Below are positions 47,901 to 59,904 of a stretch of DNA of 64,000 bases, one piece after another. The stretch is from NCBI GenBank assembly GCA_022266195.1, contig WHVY01000006.1, forward strand, positions 2,604,001 through 2,668,000, in the 5' to 3' direction. Under the pieces are notes generated by a model. That model ran no database searches and was not told the DNA's origin. It saw only the letters and a program-made list of their open reading frames with translations. This DNA is from Tetranychus cinnabarinus (taxonomy: Eukaryota > Arthropoda > Arachnida > Trombidiformes > Tetranychidae). Position 1 is the first letter of the stretch. Each line of letters opens with the position of its first letter. The translations under genes were made by a program, and so were the position numbers.

Positions 47901-50710
47901 CAAAAGCCTGTAGATGTACTGGCGCAACATTATTCACAAATCATTAGAGGCTCTAAATCAAAGAATTGTATGATTAAGATTTGGACAAACATTATTGATT
48001 TTCAATCAAAAAGTGAACTTGTAATTTATCAGAGATTCAATTATTCTCCATCTGGCTATCGTGTTGTTGGACGTATTTCAGTGAATTTCTTAGGTGACTA
48101 CTGGAAAAGATACGTGCTGCAATTACCCGATACTCAAGACGACTACCAAATTGTTTTGGAAGGATCCATTGAAAAAAACAGCGACGCTTCAATCAATATT
48201 GATGATATAACACTTACTGAAGGTTGTTATATCGCACCAAATGACACAAAATTGCCTGGTAAAGAAGATGAACCGACAACACTTCAACCGACTGAACCAT
48301 TATTTGGCTGCTATTACGGCTACAAACCATGCTCATCGGTGATTAAATGTTATCCCGTTGAAGCTGAATGTGATTTTAAAGATGATTGTGGTGATGGTAC
48401 AGATGAATTAAACTGTCCTACGACCTGTACATTTGAAGATGGTTGGTGTAACTGGACTAATTCATCGTCTGGGGATGTGAAAGATGGCGAATGGGTAATC
48501 CAAAAAGCATCAGACTCCGATGGTAAAATACCTACAGATCATACAAAAAGTGATGCTACTGGATCTTATGGATTAGTATTATTTAAACCAGACGTTACAA
48601 ACATTTCAGTCAGTCTGAATTCACCTAGTTTTTCCTCGTCTGGGCCAAGATGCTCATTTTCATTTTATTACTACCTGCCTCTAGATTGGGTTGATGTTGG
48701 TTTAACAGATCATCGTTTGGAAGTAATACTTAACCAGCCCGGCAACGGCAGTAGATTAATTAGTTCTGTTCCAGCTCATCACGAAAAACAATGGTTCTAC
48801 AGTTATGTTGAACTAGGACAGATTGACTCAAACTTTAGTGTAACAATTAAAGCTATCAAACAAAATGAACAACCCGCAATTGAAACTATTGATGACATTT
48901 CCTTTGAAAATTGTGCTCCATTGAAGAAAAGTATTATGGAAGACTGTCCGGTAAACGAGTGGGAATGCCAATCGAAATGTATTCCTATTGACAGATTATG
49001 TGATGGTGTAAGTGACTGTACTAATGGTGACGATGAAAAAATGTGTACAACACCAATTGGAAACTGTGACTTCGAAGAAAATTCATGGAGAGATACTTGT
49101 GGTTGGATCGAAACTGATAGTGATAAATCCTGTAGCCTTGTAAGCGGGGACTCAGAATATCCTAATTCTATAAAATTAGAATCGAATTCGATGTGGCCTT
49201 GTTCATCTACTCTGATGGGTCCCAATTTCCCTTCAATGGTAGAAGATTATTGCCATTTTACTTTCCAATTCAAATCTGAATCAGTTTCGAATCTTGGAGA
49301 TTCGTCTATAGAAGTAAGTTACTTACAATTTTTTATTGAATTACGCCGATATTTGAGAACTCAAGTGTAATTAATTTAATTATTTCCTTTCTCTTCAGCT
49401 CGGTATTAAAGGAAGTGACTTCGTTCAGTTAAGAAGATTTAAAGGAAACCAAAAGTCGCAAGATTGGACTACTTATCATATTGCAATTAATAGCACACAA
49501 CCCTATCAAGTTTATTTAATTGGATCAATCGATGATGATGCAAAGATTCGTTTTAAATCTTTCAGATTTTCACCTAACTGTCAATCAGGAAAACCATTAA
49601 CACTTGACCTTTACACAAATAAAACTGAACCTTGGGTACTTCCAACCTCTCCATCGCCTCCAATCACCACAAAGCCCTCAAGTCATAAACCTACCTCAAA
49701 ACCTACCCCCAAACCACCTCCAAAGCCAACTCCTAAGCCAACCCCTAAACCAACTCCTAAACCAACTCCTAAACCCATTCCTAAGCCAACACCAAAACCA
49801 ATAACGAACTGCAAATGTGAAGAAAGTCCGATTCCTGCAGAGTGTCGCGAAATTTGTGGTAAGTACAATTTTTAGTATTTTTCCTTATTCAATTTTTCTC
49901 GGAATATTAATCATTCGTTTCATTTTTTTCAGACGCACAAAAACAAACCAAACCAGTTGAAAAACATTCCAATAGTGCATCAATATTATGTAAGTATACT
50001 TATTGTTATTATCTTGGGAATGTGATAATTTCCTTAAAGCTTTAATTAGTTACAACCCAAAATTAATCAAGTAACTGTATTATGGGTTAAGTCATGAATT
50101 TTTGCAGCTTATGTGAGTGAAATCTAAAATTATATGAGTTGGTCAGAAAGCTTTGCACGAAAAAGTTAGCTTATAAATCAATGCTTAATGAAAATCAAGT
50201 TATTTTGATAATTTGATGATAATTTCTTAATTTAAACAATTATGAAAGATGCATAATTATTGAGTTTAAGTTTCAATTATATTATATATTGAATCTGGGA
50301 ATTCTGAAGTCGAAAAGTCTGACAAAGAAGTTTTATTCGATTAGTTATTTTAAATCACCATATTTCCCTGACTCTGAGTATCATCTGTTTTCACTCAGCA
50401 AGAGTGAAATTTCACTGGCTTCTTTAATTTTGAAAATATTAATTTATAATTTCCAACTTCAATTCTAGATATATCGTTTGGAGTAATAGCTTCAATTGCG
50501 ATTGTTGTCGTTTTTGTTTACTTGATTTCCCCTGCAATTGCACGACGAAGGAATGGCCAATATCGTCAAGCAATTCTTGATGACAGATTCAATGAAGATG
50601 TTACATTTGATGTAACCGGTGGTAACTATCGAAATTCATCAAGTGATCGTAATCTGTTTGGACTAGCAGAAACCAAATCAAGATACAGAAATCGAGAAGA
50701 TTCACTATAA
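41966..50710 (+). CDS. Type I membrane protein with 12 MAM and 6 LDLa modules (7 exons, 2539 aa)
   Basis: Exons are 41966-42026, 42094-42231, 42546-45787, 45894-49313, 49399-49858, 49933-49989 and 50469-50710, totalling 7620 nt in one frame. Exon 1 encodes a signal peptide (MKLLLIINPFTI...). MAM modules, recognised by the CDFE...CGW opening, begin near residues 27, 198, 355, 557, 725, 879, 1095, 1313, 1543, 1767, 1992 and 2205. From MAM6 on they alternate with LDLa modules near 1063, 1270, 1501, 1723, 1953 and 2165; typical Ca-binding ends are DGSDE and DGTDE. A Pro/Lys/Thr stalk (about 2378-2421) leads to a short Cys segment, a transmembrane helix (about 2460-2480) and a cytoplasmic tail starting with Arg residues. 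The architecture recalls vertebrate MALRD1 and MAMDC4. A role in adhesion or endocytic ligand binding is inferred. Confidence 0.9.
49676..49806 (+). repeat. Coding tandem repeat, Pro-Lys-Pro-Thr stalk
   Basis: Repeats of the 12-base codon set for PTPK (CCA-ACT-CCT-AAA and variants) encode an extended proline-rich stalk just outside the membrane in the MAM/LDLa protein. Copy number may vary between alleles because the units are nearly identical. Confidence 0.8.
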
Positions 50711-51620
50711 CATTACAATCATCTTGGTAAAGTGACTAATTTTATAGATATTTTATAGATATTTTATAGATGTTTAATATTTTAAATTGTGAGACTAAAA
50801 TTTTTTTGTCAATTTTGTACAAATTCATGAAGAAAAATTCAAAGCAGATCAGAACTGCGTATTTTAATGGCTTTAATGAATAAAATGTTTTATACACATC
50901 CACAGTTAACGTCAATTTCAGATGTTTGTTGCCTACAAAAATGACTCTTCGATTGTATTCAAATTTTCAATTGCCAGCCTCAATTTTTTTTGATAGACTT
51001 GATTTTTATTTTTATTTTTTATCGGCAAAAATACATTTTATTCAAACTCAAAACAATATATGGCGCCATCTGAGAGCGAACTTAAGAAGGTAAGAACTAA
51101 ATCTCAAGCTGAAGTTTTCCCTGAGCTCTCATGTTGTTTTAATATTTGATAATATTGTATTAAATAATAAAAATGGATAATTACAATGTAAATTTTCAAA
51201 AAATCCTAGATGGAACTGTAAAATTGCTTAACTGGTAACATTAGAGTGTCTATAAATAAAAGTCATTGGCTTAAATTCAGAAATCAATTTTTAAATCGTT
51301 TCGAGTTTTATAATTTGAATAGCTAATTCCTAATCCAGTCCGATATCCGGATGCATTTAAATCAAACATTAATGACTTTTTGTTGATCACAAACCAATAG
51401 TTAATTAAACTGAAGTATTTAAAGTTAAATCACGCTAATAGTTTTGGTTTGATTCATTACTAAACATTTCACTAGATGGTACCAGTTTGCCCATAATTTG
51501 CTTCTCTCGACCACATGTTTTTAAATTGTTTAAATAGGAAATAAAATCATTCATTTCTTATTCTTTAATCTTTATAATTATATCAGTATTTAATTAACCA
51601 GTGCTTCGAGTTGAAACACA
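50711..51620. other. Spacer with AATAAA, an 11-bp triplicate and a dispersed repeat
   Basis: Three copies of ATTTTATAGAT lie at about 50740-50772. AATAAA at 50879-50884 is the probable poly(A) signal of the MAM/LDLa gene. About 51058-51150 resembles 30690-30790 and contains GGCGCCATCTGAGAGCGAAC. The last few hundred bases must include the TIMM9 promoter, but I see no defined motif. Confidence 0.5.
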
Positions 51621-51890
51621 ATGGCAGCGCCTCCAGGAATGCCGGCTGATTTCAGCTCACCATCAACACAAATGCGATTATTTAAAGAATATATGATTGA
51701 CTTTAATCGTTTGGCCGAACAGTGTTTTAATGATTGCATTTTTGATTTCACTCAGCGTAAAATGACACCCAAGGAAGAAAAATGTGAAGACAATTGTGTT
51801 CAAAAATATTTCAAAGTAAACCAACGTTTGAGCAAAAGATTTTACGAGATCCATGCGGTTGAAAATCCATTGGACAAAGCTTCTGCTTAA
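51621..51890 (+). CDS. TIMM9: Mitochondrial import chaperone Tim9 (89 aa)
   Basis: A small Tim chaperone of the mitochondrial intermembrane space, which with Tim10 escorts hydrophobic carrier precursors to the TIM22 translocase. The twin CX3C motif is intact: CFNDC and CEDNC, separated by 16 residues. The surrounding helices (LFKEYMIDFNRLAEQ, VQKYFKVNQRLSKRFYE) match Tim9 rather than Tim10 or Tim8/13; the RF-E-H segment after the second motif is typical. Length is normal. It is a single exon with an ATG in AAACACAATGG and no presequence, as expected for this family. It lies 212 bp upstream of WDR3 in the same orientation. Confidence 0.93.
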   Translation: MAAPPGMPADFSSPSTQMRLFKEYMIDFNRLAEQCFNDCIFDFTQRKMTPKEEKCEDNCVQKYFKVNQRLSKRFYEIHAVENPLDKASA

Positions 51891-52102
51891 GCCCTTAAGT
51901 CTCTAGCTCATATGTTTCACCACGTGTTCTCTACTAAACCGATCAGTCTTTATTAGTAGTTTATTACAAACATTATATTCAAGTGAAACTCTAATTTTTT
52001 GTTTACTGGACAATTATCTATATACTAGATTTCATATTTTTTTTGGTTTTGTTTATTTAGTTTTATTAATTAGTATCGCAAGTAGTTGCACTAATTTTCA
52101 AC

Positions 52103-55100
52103 ATGGGTTTAACTACAGACTACACACGATTCTCTGCCAGTGGTGATCCTTTTGGATTGATTGGATCATCCAATAGCTGTATTAGATATGTGAAAATCAA
52201 TGGAATAGCCGATAAATATGTAGCCACGAGTGGACTTCAACACATTAACATTTGGGATATCAAAACACAACAATTGATTTACACCATTGGGTCTGGCACT
52301 GCCATGATCACTTATTTTGCAGTAGACTTCACCAATGAACCTTTAATTGCCATTGGACGAGATGATGGTTCCATTCAGATTGTTAATTATGCCACGCAAG
52401 ATCTTAAAATAACATTTAACGGACATAAAGGAGCCATAACTTGCCTATCTTTCGATTCTAAAGAGATGAGACTTGTATCTGGAGGAGTTGATACGACTAT
52501 TATTGTTTGGGACATAGTCAATGAATGTGGATTATTCAAACTAAAAGGCCATAAAAACCTCATCACCCAAGTCAAATTTATGAAAAATCATAATTGTATG
52601 ATTTCGAGCTCTAAAGATGGTACAATCAAGTTCTGGGATCTTGAAACTCAACACTGTTTCAAAACATTTATTGCTCATAGAAACCAAGTTTTAGACTTCA
52701 TCCTTATCAAGAATGATACCAGGTATATATTTTTCACATTTTTTACCATCTGTCCTTTTCTAATATCTTCTTTTTCTACAGATTGATTACAGGTAGTGAT
52801 GAACTCAAAGTTTGGAAGATCCAACTCAAATCAGAAGCGGAACTTTCTAAAGAAAACACAGACGAGATGGAAGAAGAGGAAGAAGTAGAGGATAGTGAAA
52901 ATGTCGAAGACGAGTCTAGTTTGTTCAAAGTAACATCTTATGGGTCAATTTTGCGAGAGTGTGATTCTCGTTTCCGAGGTTTTGGAATAGATTCTAAAGA
53001 AAGATTTTTCCTCAGCTATGGTGTCTCTGCAAAAGTTGAGTGTTTCAAAATCAGAACGGATAAAGAAATTACCTTGAAGGTACAGAAAAAGGCTCGCAAA
53101 GAGAGAAATAAAAAGAGTAAGAAAAGATTAGCGAATGAAAATGAACCAGAAATTGAAGAGACTTTCGATGAAGTCCCAATCACCATCAAAGATGAAATTG
53201 AACGACTAGAATCTTTTAAAGCAAGTGCAAAAGTTAAATTCTGTGATATCTTTGTTCAAAATCAAATATCCAAAGTAACCTTGTTGCTGATGAACAATAC
53301 TACAGAAACCTTCTCCTTCAACTTAGTCAATTCTGAAGTTGAAAAACTTGGTAGCCTGGAAAATGAAGGTCATCGGACTGATGTTCGAACTGTTTCATTC
53401 AGTGCGGATAATCTTTTGATTCTTTCAGCAAGTAGTGACTCTTTGAAAATATGGAATAGGTCTACCCGAAGATGTATAACAACTATCAAAGAAGATTTTG
53501 AATATGCTTTATGTTCATTGTTTGTTCATGGAGATAAGTACGCTATTACTGGAACCAAAACTGGTAAACTTCAAATATTTGATATCGGATTGGCAGAAAT
53601 AATTGAGACCATTGAAGCGTCAGAAGAGGGTAAACCAATATGGTCAATATGTGCCCATCCAGATGGAAAAAGTATTATCTCCGGATCAGAGGATAAGATT
53701 GTTAAATTTTGGGACCTTGAGCTTGTCAAATCACCAAAAACCAACAAAATGGTTATTACCTTGGTTCATTCAAGAACCTTGTCCACTGATGAGGGTGTTC
53801 TTTGTGTTCAAATTAGCCCCAATTCAAAATTTATAGCCGTTTCCATGTTGGATTGTACCGTTAAAATTTTCTACCTCGACACACTCAAATTTTTCCTCTC
53901 GCTTTATGGTCATAAACTACCCGTTCTATCAATGGATATATCAGATGATTCCTCTATAATTGTTACTGGTTCAGGCGATAAAAATTTGAAAATTTGGGGT
54001 CTCGATTTTGGTGACTGTCGACGTTCAATATTTGCTCATGACGAAGCAATAACAGGGGTTAAATTTGTTCCAAATAGCAAGCTGTTATTCACTTGTAGCC
54101 GAGATAAAACAATCAAATATTGGAATGCTAGTGACTTTGAACGAATAATGACTCTTAAAGGGCATCAATCGGAGGTCTGGTGTCTCGCTTGTAGTCCTAA
54201 TGGTAAATACCTTGTTTCATCTTCTCATGATAAAACTTTACGTCTTTGGATGGAAACTGATGAACTGCTCATTTTGGAAGAAGAACGAGAAATTGAGAGA
54301 GAAGAAGAATTGAACAATTTAACCGATGATGACACCAATCGCGTTATTCCAGGTGATGTTAACCAAGAATCCTCGCTTCCTGTAAAATCTACCAAAGAAA
54401 CCATTATTGCCACTGAACGGCTTATTGAAGCGATTGACATCTTCAAGGAACAAATTAAAGCGAATGCATTATATAACGCTCAATGTCAAACAGCAACAAG
54501 TGAAGGGAAAAAGCCACCAAAATCATTAGCTCCTAATCCAGTTCTGTCAGCCTTTAAAACTGATGATCCATACCGTTATATATACATTATTTTGACTCGG
54601 ATTAAACCAAGTGAAATACAAGAGACTATTTTAAGTTTACCTTTCAATTATGTCTCCGACTTGCTCATCATTTTAACCAGCCATTTAGAGAAAGGTTGGG
54701 ATCGTGAAATGATCTTAAAGTACATTTGTTTCATTATCAGGTAAATATTCACCTACAAATTTTTCTAAAAATATCATTCTTAATCTTCAAATGGACTGAA
54801 TTAATTTAACATTTTAAACTCTTTTCTCCTTTTAGAACCCATTTCGGCCAAATCAGCTCAACTCCAAGACTTATTCCTACCATTGATAAATTGCGATCTC
54901 TTATGAAACCAAAACTGATGGAAACAAAGGTAACAATAATAATGAGAAATAACAAACATCATTTTCCAAAAGCCAATATTTCATTCTTTTTCTAACCTTT
55001 TATCTTTTTTTACTTTCGCTTTTCTATATCTTTTCAGGATTTATTTGGTTTCAATCAATCGGCTTTCCAATTCCTACAAAGTGAAATTGAATCAAGAGAA

Positions 55101-55211
55101 GAAGTTAGATTGTTCTATGAGACATTTAATAAGAAGCGCGAGAAATCTCGGAATAAGCGTAAAAAGGCGAGAAAAGTTGTTGAGAATGCTCCAATATTAA
55201 GTTTAAAATGA
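52103..55211 (+). CDS. WDR3: WDR3/Utp12, U3 snoRNP (SSU processome) WD-repeat protein (4 exons, 948 aa)
   Basis: A nucleolar protein of the UTP-B complex in the small-subunit processome, needed for 18S rRNA maturation. Exons are 52103-52722, 52782-54740, 54836-54929 and 55038-55211 (2847 nt, in frame). The N-terminal WD propeller includes SGGVDTTIIVWD and SSSKDGTIKFWDL. An acidic linker (MEEEEEVEDSENVEDESS) and a basic segment (KKARKERNKKSKKR) separate it from a second propeller with GSEDKIVKFWDLE, GSGDKNLKIWG and SSSHDKTLRLW. The C-terminal Utp12 helical domain (from about residue 800) ends in a Lys/Arg-rich tail. Length is close to human WDR3. AATAAA at 55211-55216 overlaps the last base of the stop codon. 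Confidence 0.95.
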
Positions 55212-58200
55212 ATAAAGATTGTTTTCACAGTTGATTGGTTAACTCTTACCTTCATTTTCTCATGATTTCTTCTCTTCCTATCTTTTTGTCGGATGAATAC
55301 ACCTTACACCAAACCTAAGCCTACAAATATGAATCTTGAATGATCGAGCAAGAGTTTACTCTTAAAGTTGAATCAAAAAGGGTAGCAACAAGAAAATGAT
55401 GATGATGATCATCCACAGAAAAAGTGAATCAACTTAAAAATCATCTTTTTGTGTTTCTCTTTTTCCTTTAAATCAACCAATTATTTAATAATAACAATGA
55501 TAATAATACTAATCATAAAATACTTCTTATACTATTCATTCTCGCTGAGTGATCCTCCATTTCCTGTTAATTTGATCCTGTGAATCCATAACTTTTAATG
55601 ATGTAAACCATGGAAAAAATGAAAAGATGAAAAGGCTCGTTTAACTAATAACCATGGACCTGTTAACATTATAAATCATGTTGAGCCAATATTTTTGGAT
55701 ATTTAACTTGTAATGAATCACAACTGTCCCGATAATCACGGTCCATCAACAAATTCAAAGCAACTGAGACAATCCAAACTGAAAGTGTCCACCAAGCTCA
55801 ATGACTCAACACGATTCCATTGTAAACTGACAATTAACCTGATGATACTGATTTACTTGGTTAAAGGAAAACATTTTTCCTTTTCTACCTTTCAAATGTT
55901 GACTTTATTTCATTTTTGGATGCATTTTTTCACCATTTTTACCTTTCCCTCAACCTGATATTGTTGAATCTTTAAGCCGCCCATTTCCTTGAATTGTTAG
56001 CTATTTTACGGATCAATAAGCTCAAGAATTTTTACAATCTTTTTTTTTTCAAGCAAAGATTCAAAGATGATGATTAAGAAAAAGCTAGAAAAGATGAAGT
56101 ACAAGAAGCAAGCAAAAAAAAGCTAAAGGAGGAGGAAGACGAAGAATATGAAGAAGAAGTTATAAAAAAATCTTTACACTGGAATTTCAAGTCTATAATA
56201 ATATCATTTTGCTTTTCATAATACGGTCCATTGCGGCGAGAAAATTAACCTTTAAAGTTAATTCTCATCGGACATAATCAGTAGATTTACCATTAACTTG
56301 ATATTGTCAAAATATTTTGTATCTTGTTCATATTTTACCTTATTGTCACCAACTCCAAGATTTGAACAGCAACACAAACAAAATGGAATCGTGAACAGTT
56401 AATGGTGGACTTTCATATTAAATTGTAATCAACTTTTCATTTGATTAGAGTTGATGGAGAGTTGATTAGTTACAAGTTGATTTTACACGTTAAATAATTG
56501 TGACGATGATATAAAAAAAAGAGGTTTGATAATACAGACTGGAATTATTGTTTTCATTATTGCAATCATGGCTCATAAACGTTCAAGTTAACGGTTTGAT
56601 ATTTTGATCACTAATCAGTCAGTAAATTAACAACAATAATATCTTCAATTTTCAAGAAAAAAAAATTGTTCATCTCAATCTCAATCTTATCTTGAAACTC
56701 TTGAGGTAAAAAAAGATGCAGAGAAAAGGTTTACCGATAATTTTGTCCAACAAAAATTCACATTTCTTGATCATGATTCCAAGAAGAGTCAATTTTAATC
56801 AACAATTGGACCTAATTGAGTCGACAAAAGATGAACACAATCAACAGAATCAAAGAAACTTAAAAAAGAGCAAAATTTTACTCCAAAAATTGTGCTTTCC
56901 ATTGCTGTTGTCAAAAGAGTTACATCTTTATGAGTAAAGCGTTGAGTTGGACAAAAAAAGCCAAGAAAAACACAAATCTAATCTTGTTCCATTGTTAATT
57001 AATACAACTGATTAATTCATATTTAGTCTTGTAACTGTCATGGTTGGATCAACGTTGCTCATTATTGTTTACAATTGTACTTTCCTCTTCACAGTCATCA
57101 GTCTAATTGTAAAATACACATAATTTTGAATGATAACAAAATTATTAAAACTGGTCGACTATTAGATAAGCAATTGTAACCAGTCTTGTCAACTTGTTAC
57201 TCTCTGGATGCCTTACGGCTAATAATTCATTTCTATTTCAGTTTCATTTCCATTTTGTCATGAACTTGTCAACTTGAGGTTGCTGTTGATTAACAAACAA
57301 GAAACTGACACAAAAGATTCACAACAAATTAAGATTAACTAATGAATATAACAAAGGTAAAAGGAAAGTTGATTAACATAATAAAGTGATATAAAACTTG
57401 ACATGACAATCAACATGCAACAAGCAAAACTAAAACCATTATTATCATTACTATTAGCATTATAGTTAACACATGCATTTTAATCAGTGAAAAAAATGTA
57501 TTTAACTGAATAACAAAAAAGGCAAAGAAAAGGCTGAAAATGAATTGAACATTTTGCTAGGGAAATTGAAAATTACTTGAAGACACAAAAGAATCGTCAA
57601 CATTAACATTAAACATTTAAGCAAATTAAACAATTCACATAATCATTAAAGAAAAGCCAACTATTTGAACGTCTTTACCTTCATTATCATGTTCAGCATC
57701 ATCATCATTGCTTATCGTTCAGCATGACCATAATCATAAATGTTTGTTATTCATATCTAAATAACATGGGAAAAACGGCGACAATTGTCTCAACAGTCTA
57801 AAATAATCAACTATTGATACTAACCACTAGCTCGTTAGTCATGGTAATGAATCAACAATTGTCTAATTGTTGCCATCAGTATAATCAGTAAAGATGAACA
57901 TAACTCAAATGGTAATAAAACAAAATAACAATTTGTGTGATTCACATTTTAACACATTTTCAATTGTTGTATGCAAAAACAAGTCAAGATTAGATTAAAT
58001 CAGTGAATGATTAGTGGAAAGGCAAGAAATATTGACGATTAAATCAAATTCTGGACTCAATTGTGCTCTAATATTGTTACAATTAACAGTAAATTTACAA
58101 TACAAAAAACATTGAAAAGATTTTTCAAAATCGATCTTCACAAATCTTTCCTTGACTACATTACAAGACATTGGAAGCGCTTGAAATGTCAGTTTCTTGA

Positions 58201-59904
58201 GGTAAAGCAATTTTAAAATGAATTTTGATTTACAATCAAATTAAAATCTTATTACAATTCAAATCATTTTGCTTACACTTGGATGTACCATAAGTAAGAT
58301 GACGATGAAAAGCGTTATTATCATTAATCCAGAATAGATTAAGTCACTAATCATAGATTTCTGAGATTTAGCATATTCTTTGAATGTATTTATAAACCTT
58401 TCTATTTTGATGTCAATAATTTATATCGGAATGAATCTTAGAATGGAATTTGATGAAAATTCTTTTAATAGAATGAAAATATTCTTGAATATTTAGTCTC
58501 TTCTCATGACTCTCATTAACCTTACATTTGCCTCTTTCCTCAAGGTGTTAATTGAATGCAAGTCATTATCGTGTAACAATGTGATTGACGTGAAAATTGA
58601 CAATCAAATTAAGCAATTAGTTATGAAAAAAACAACATTAAATGTTGAAGATGGTGACACTCTAATAACATGTTTTTCATGACTGATCAACACAATTAAT
58701 ACGCTTACATAAACTATGGATTAATTAATCAACTGACCTGAAAAACATGAGGTTAAACACAAATGGCAATTTATTGAGTTATCAAGGTAAAGACAATTGG
58801 ACCAAAAAAGTTGAGTTTCAATTTTCATTATTTTTTCCAGTTGAAACAATTTCAATTGAAAAAAAAATGAATTCAATTTTTAATCAAAGGTAATGATCAA
58901 CTGGCTTCTTCATTATCAGTCATTATTTAAGTTTAAAGGTGAATTGTTGTTTAATCAAGTTGATTAAGTCTTCTCAATTTGTTATCATTTACTATTATTA
59001 ATCGTCTTAAGTGGCCTTTTCATTGATTAAGTTTATTTTGCATAATTTAATCATGAAAATATCAGTGTGAGTATAAATATCATAATATAAATGTATTAAT
59101 TTATAAGATGATGATTATTGTAAATGATTAGCTTTCAAGAGTACCTAAAGTAAATAGTTAATTTCAATCTCTATTTACCTAAATCATTTGGTCTTAATTA
59201 CAACAATTTACTTCACCTTATCGGGCTCATTTTGTTTTCATCTTTTCTCTATCATTTTGAGCTTTTTTTTATATTGTATATTAACTTTTGCAATTAACGT
59301 AAATGCAAAGTTCAATCACTTCTCATTATTATTTAATAATATTAATAGTATTATAAACAACAGTCTAATTACTTTTGAGAATTGAAAATACACATCAAAT
59401 CATAATTAACTCATTGTTCACCTAATCAATCTTTTCTTTCCATCTAACAATTATAATTGTAATACCAATTGCTTTTGTTTCATTTGTAAATAATGATCAG
59501 AGAAGAGCAGAAAATGCGAATTACAGAATCAAGAATTCTGATTTTTCTTGATAATCCATTAATGGGTTAACCGATTGACCAGTTTACCAGAAAATGATTT
59601 TTGATTCAAAAAATGTTGATATGAAATCTTGATGAAGAAAATTCTTTACCTTTTTCTGATACTGATACAAATGATTATCAAATGATTAGGTAAACCATTT
59701 TGAAATTGTTCACTTTTTTCTTGATATCTTTTGTCTTAATCAATATGAAATTGGCAGTAAAAAGATGATTTAAGGTGAAAAAATTAAACTCAAAAGTTAT
59801 TGATGATAAATTATTACGATTCCTATCAATCAGCTATAAAGACTGGCAATTATTAGACAATACAATCGTAATTAAGATGGCAAGGAATCAAAGGTTGCAT
59901 TGTA
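55212..59904. other. Long AT-rich intergenic region, no gene seen
   Basis: The region holds several short open frames (for example 55713-55958, 56716-56937 and 59188-59385). None has protein-like composition, a splice context or a recognised motif. A purine-rich GAAGA tract lies at about 56085-56165. It could contain distal regulatory DNA or noncoding RNA, but I cannot support a specific feature. Confidence 0.5.

Noticed and set aside
43252..49225. Several minus-strand open frames inside the MAM/LDLa gene
   Set aside because: They are antisense shadows of long coding exons with strong codon bias; their translations are low in protein character.
55713..56937. Short plus-strand frames downstream of WDR3
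   Set aside because: No splice context, no motifs and AT-driven composition; WDR3 already has its stop and poly(A) signal at 55211.
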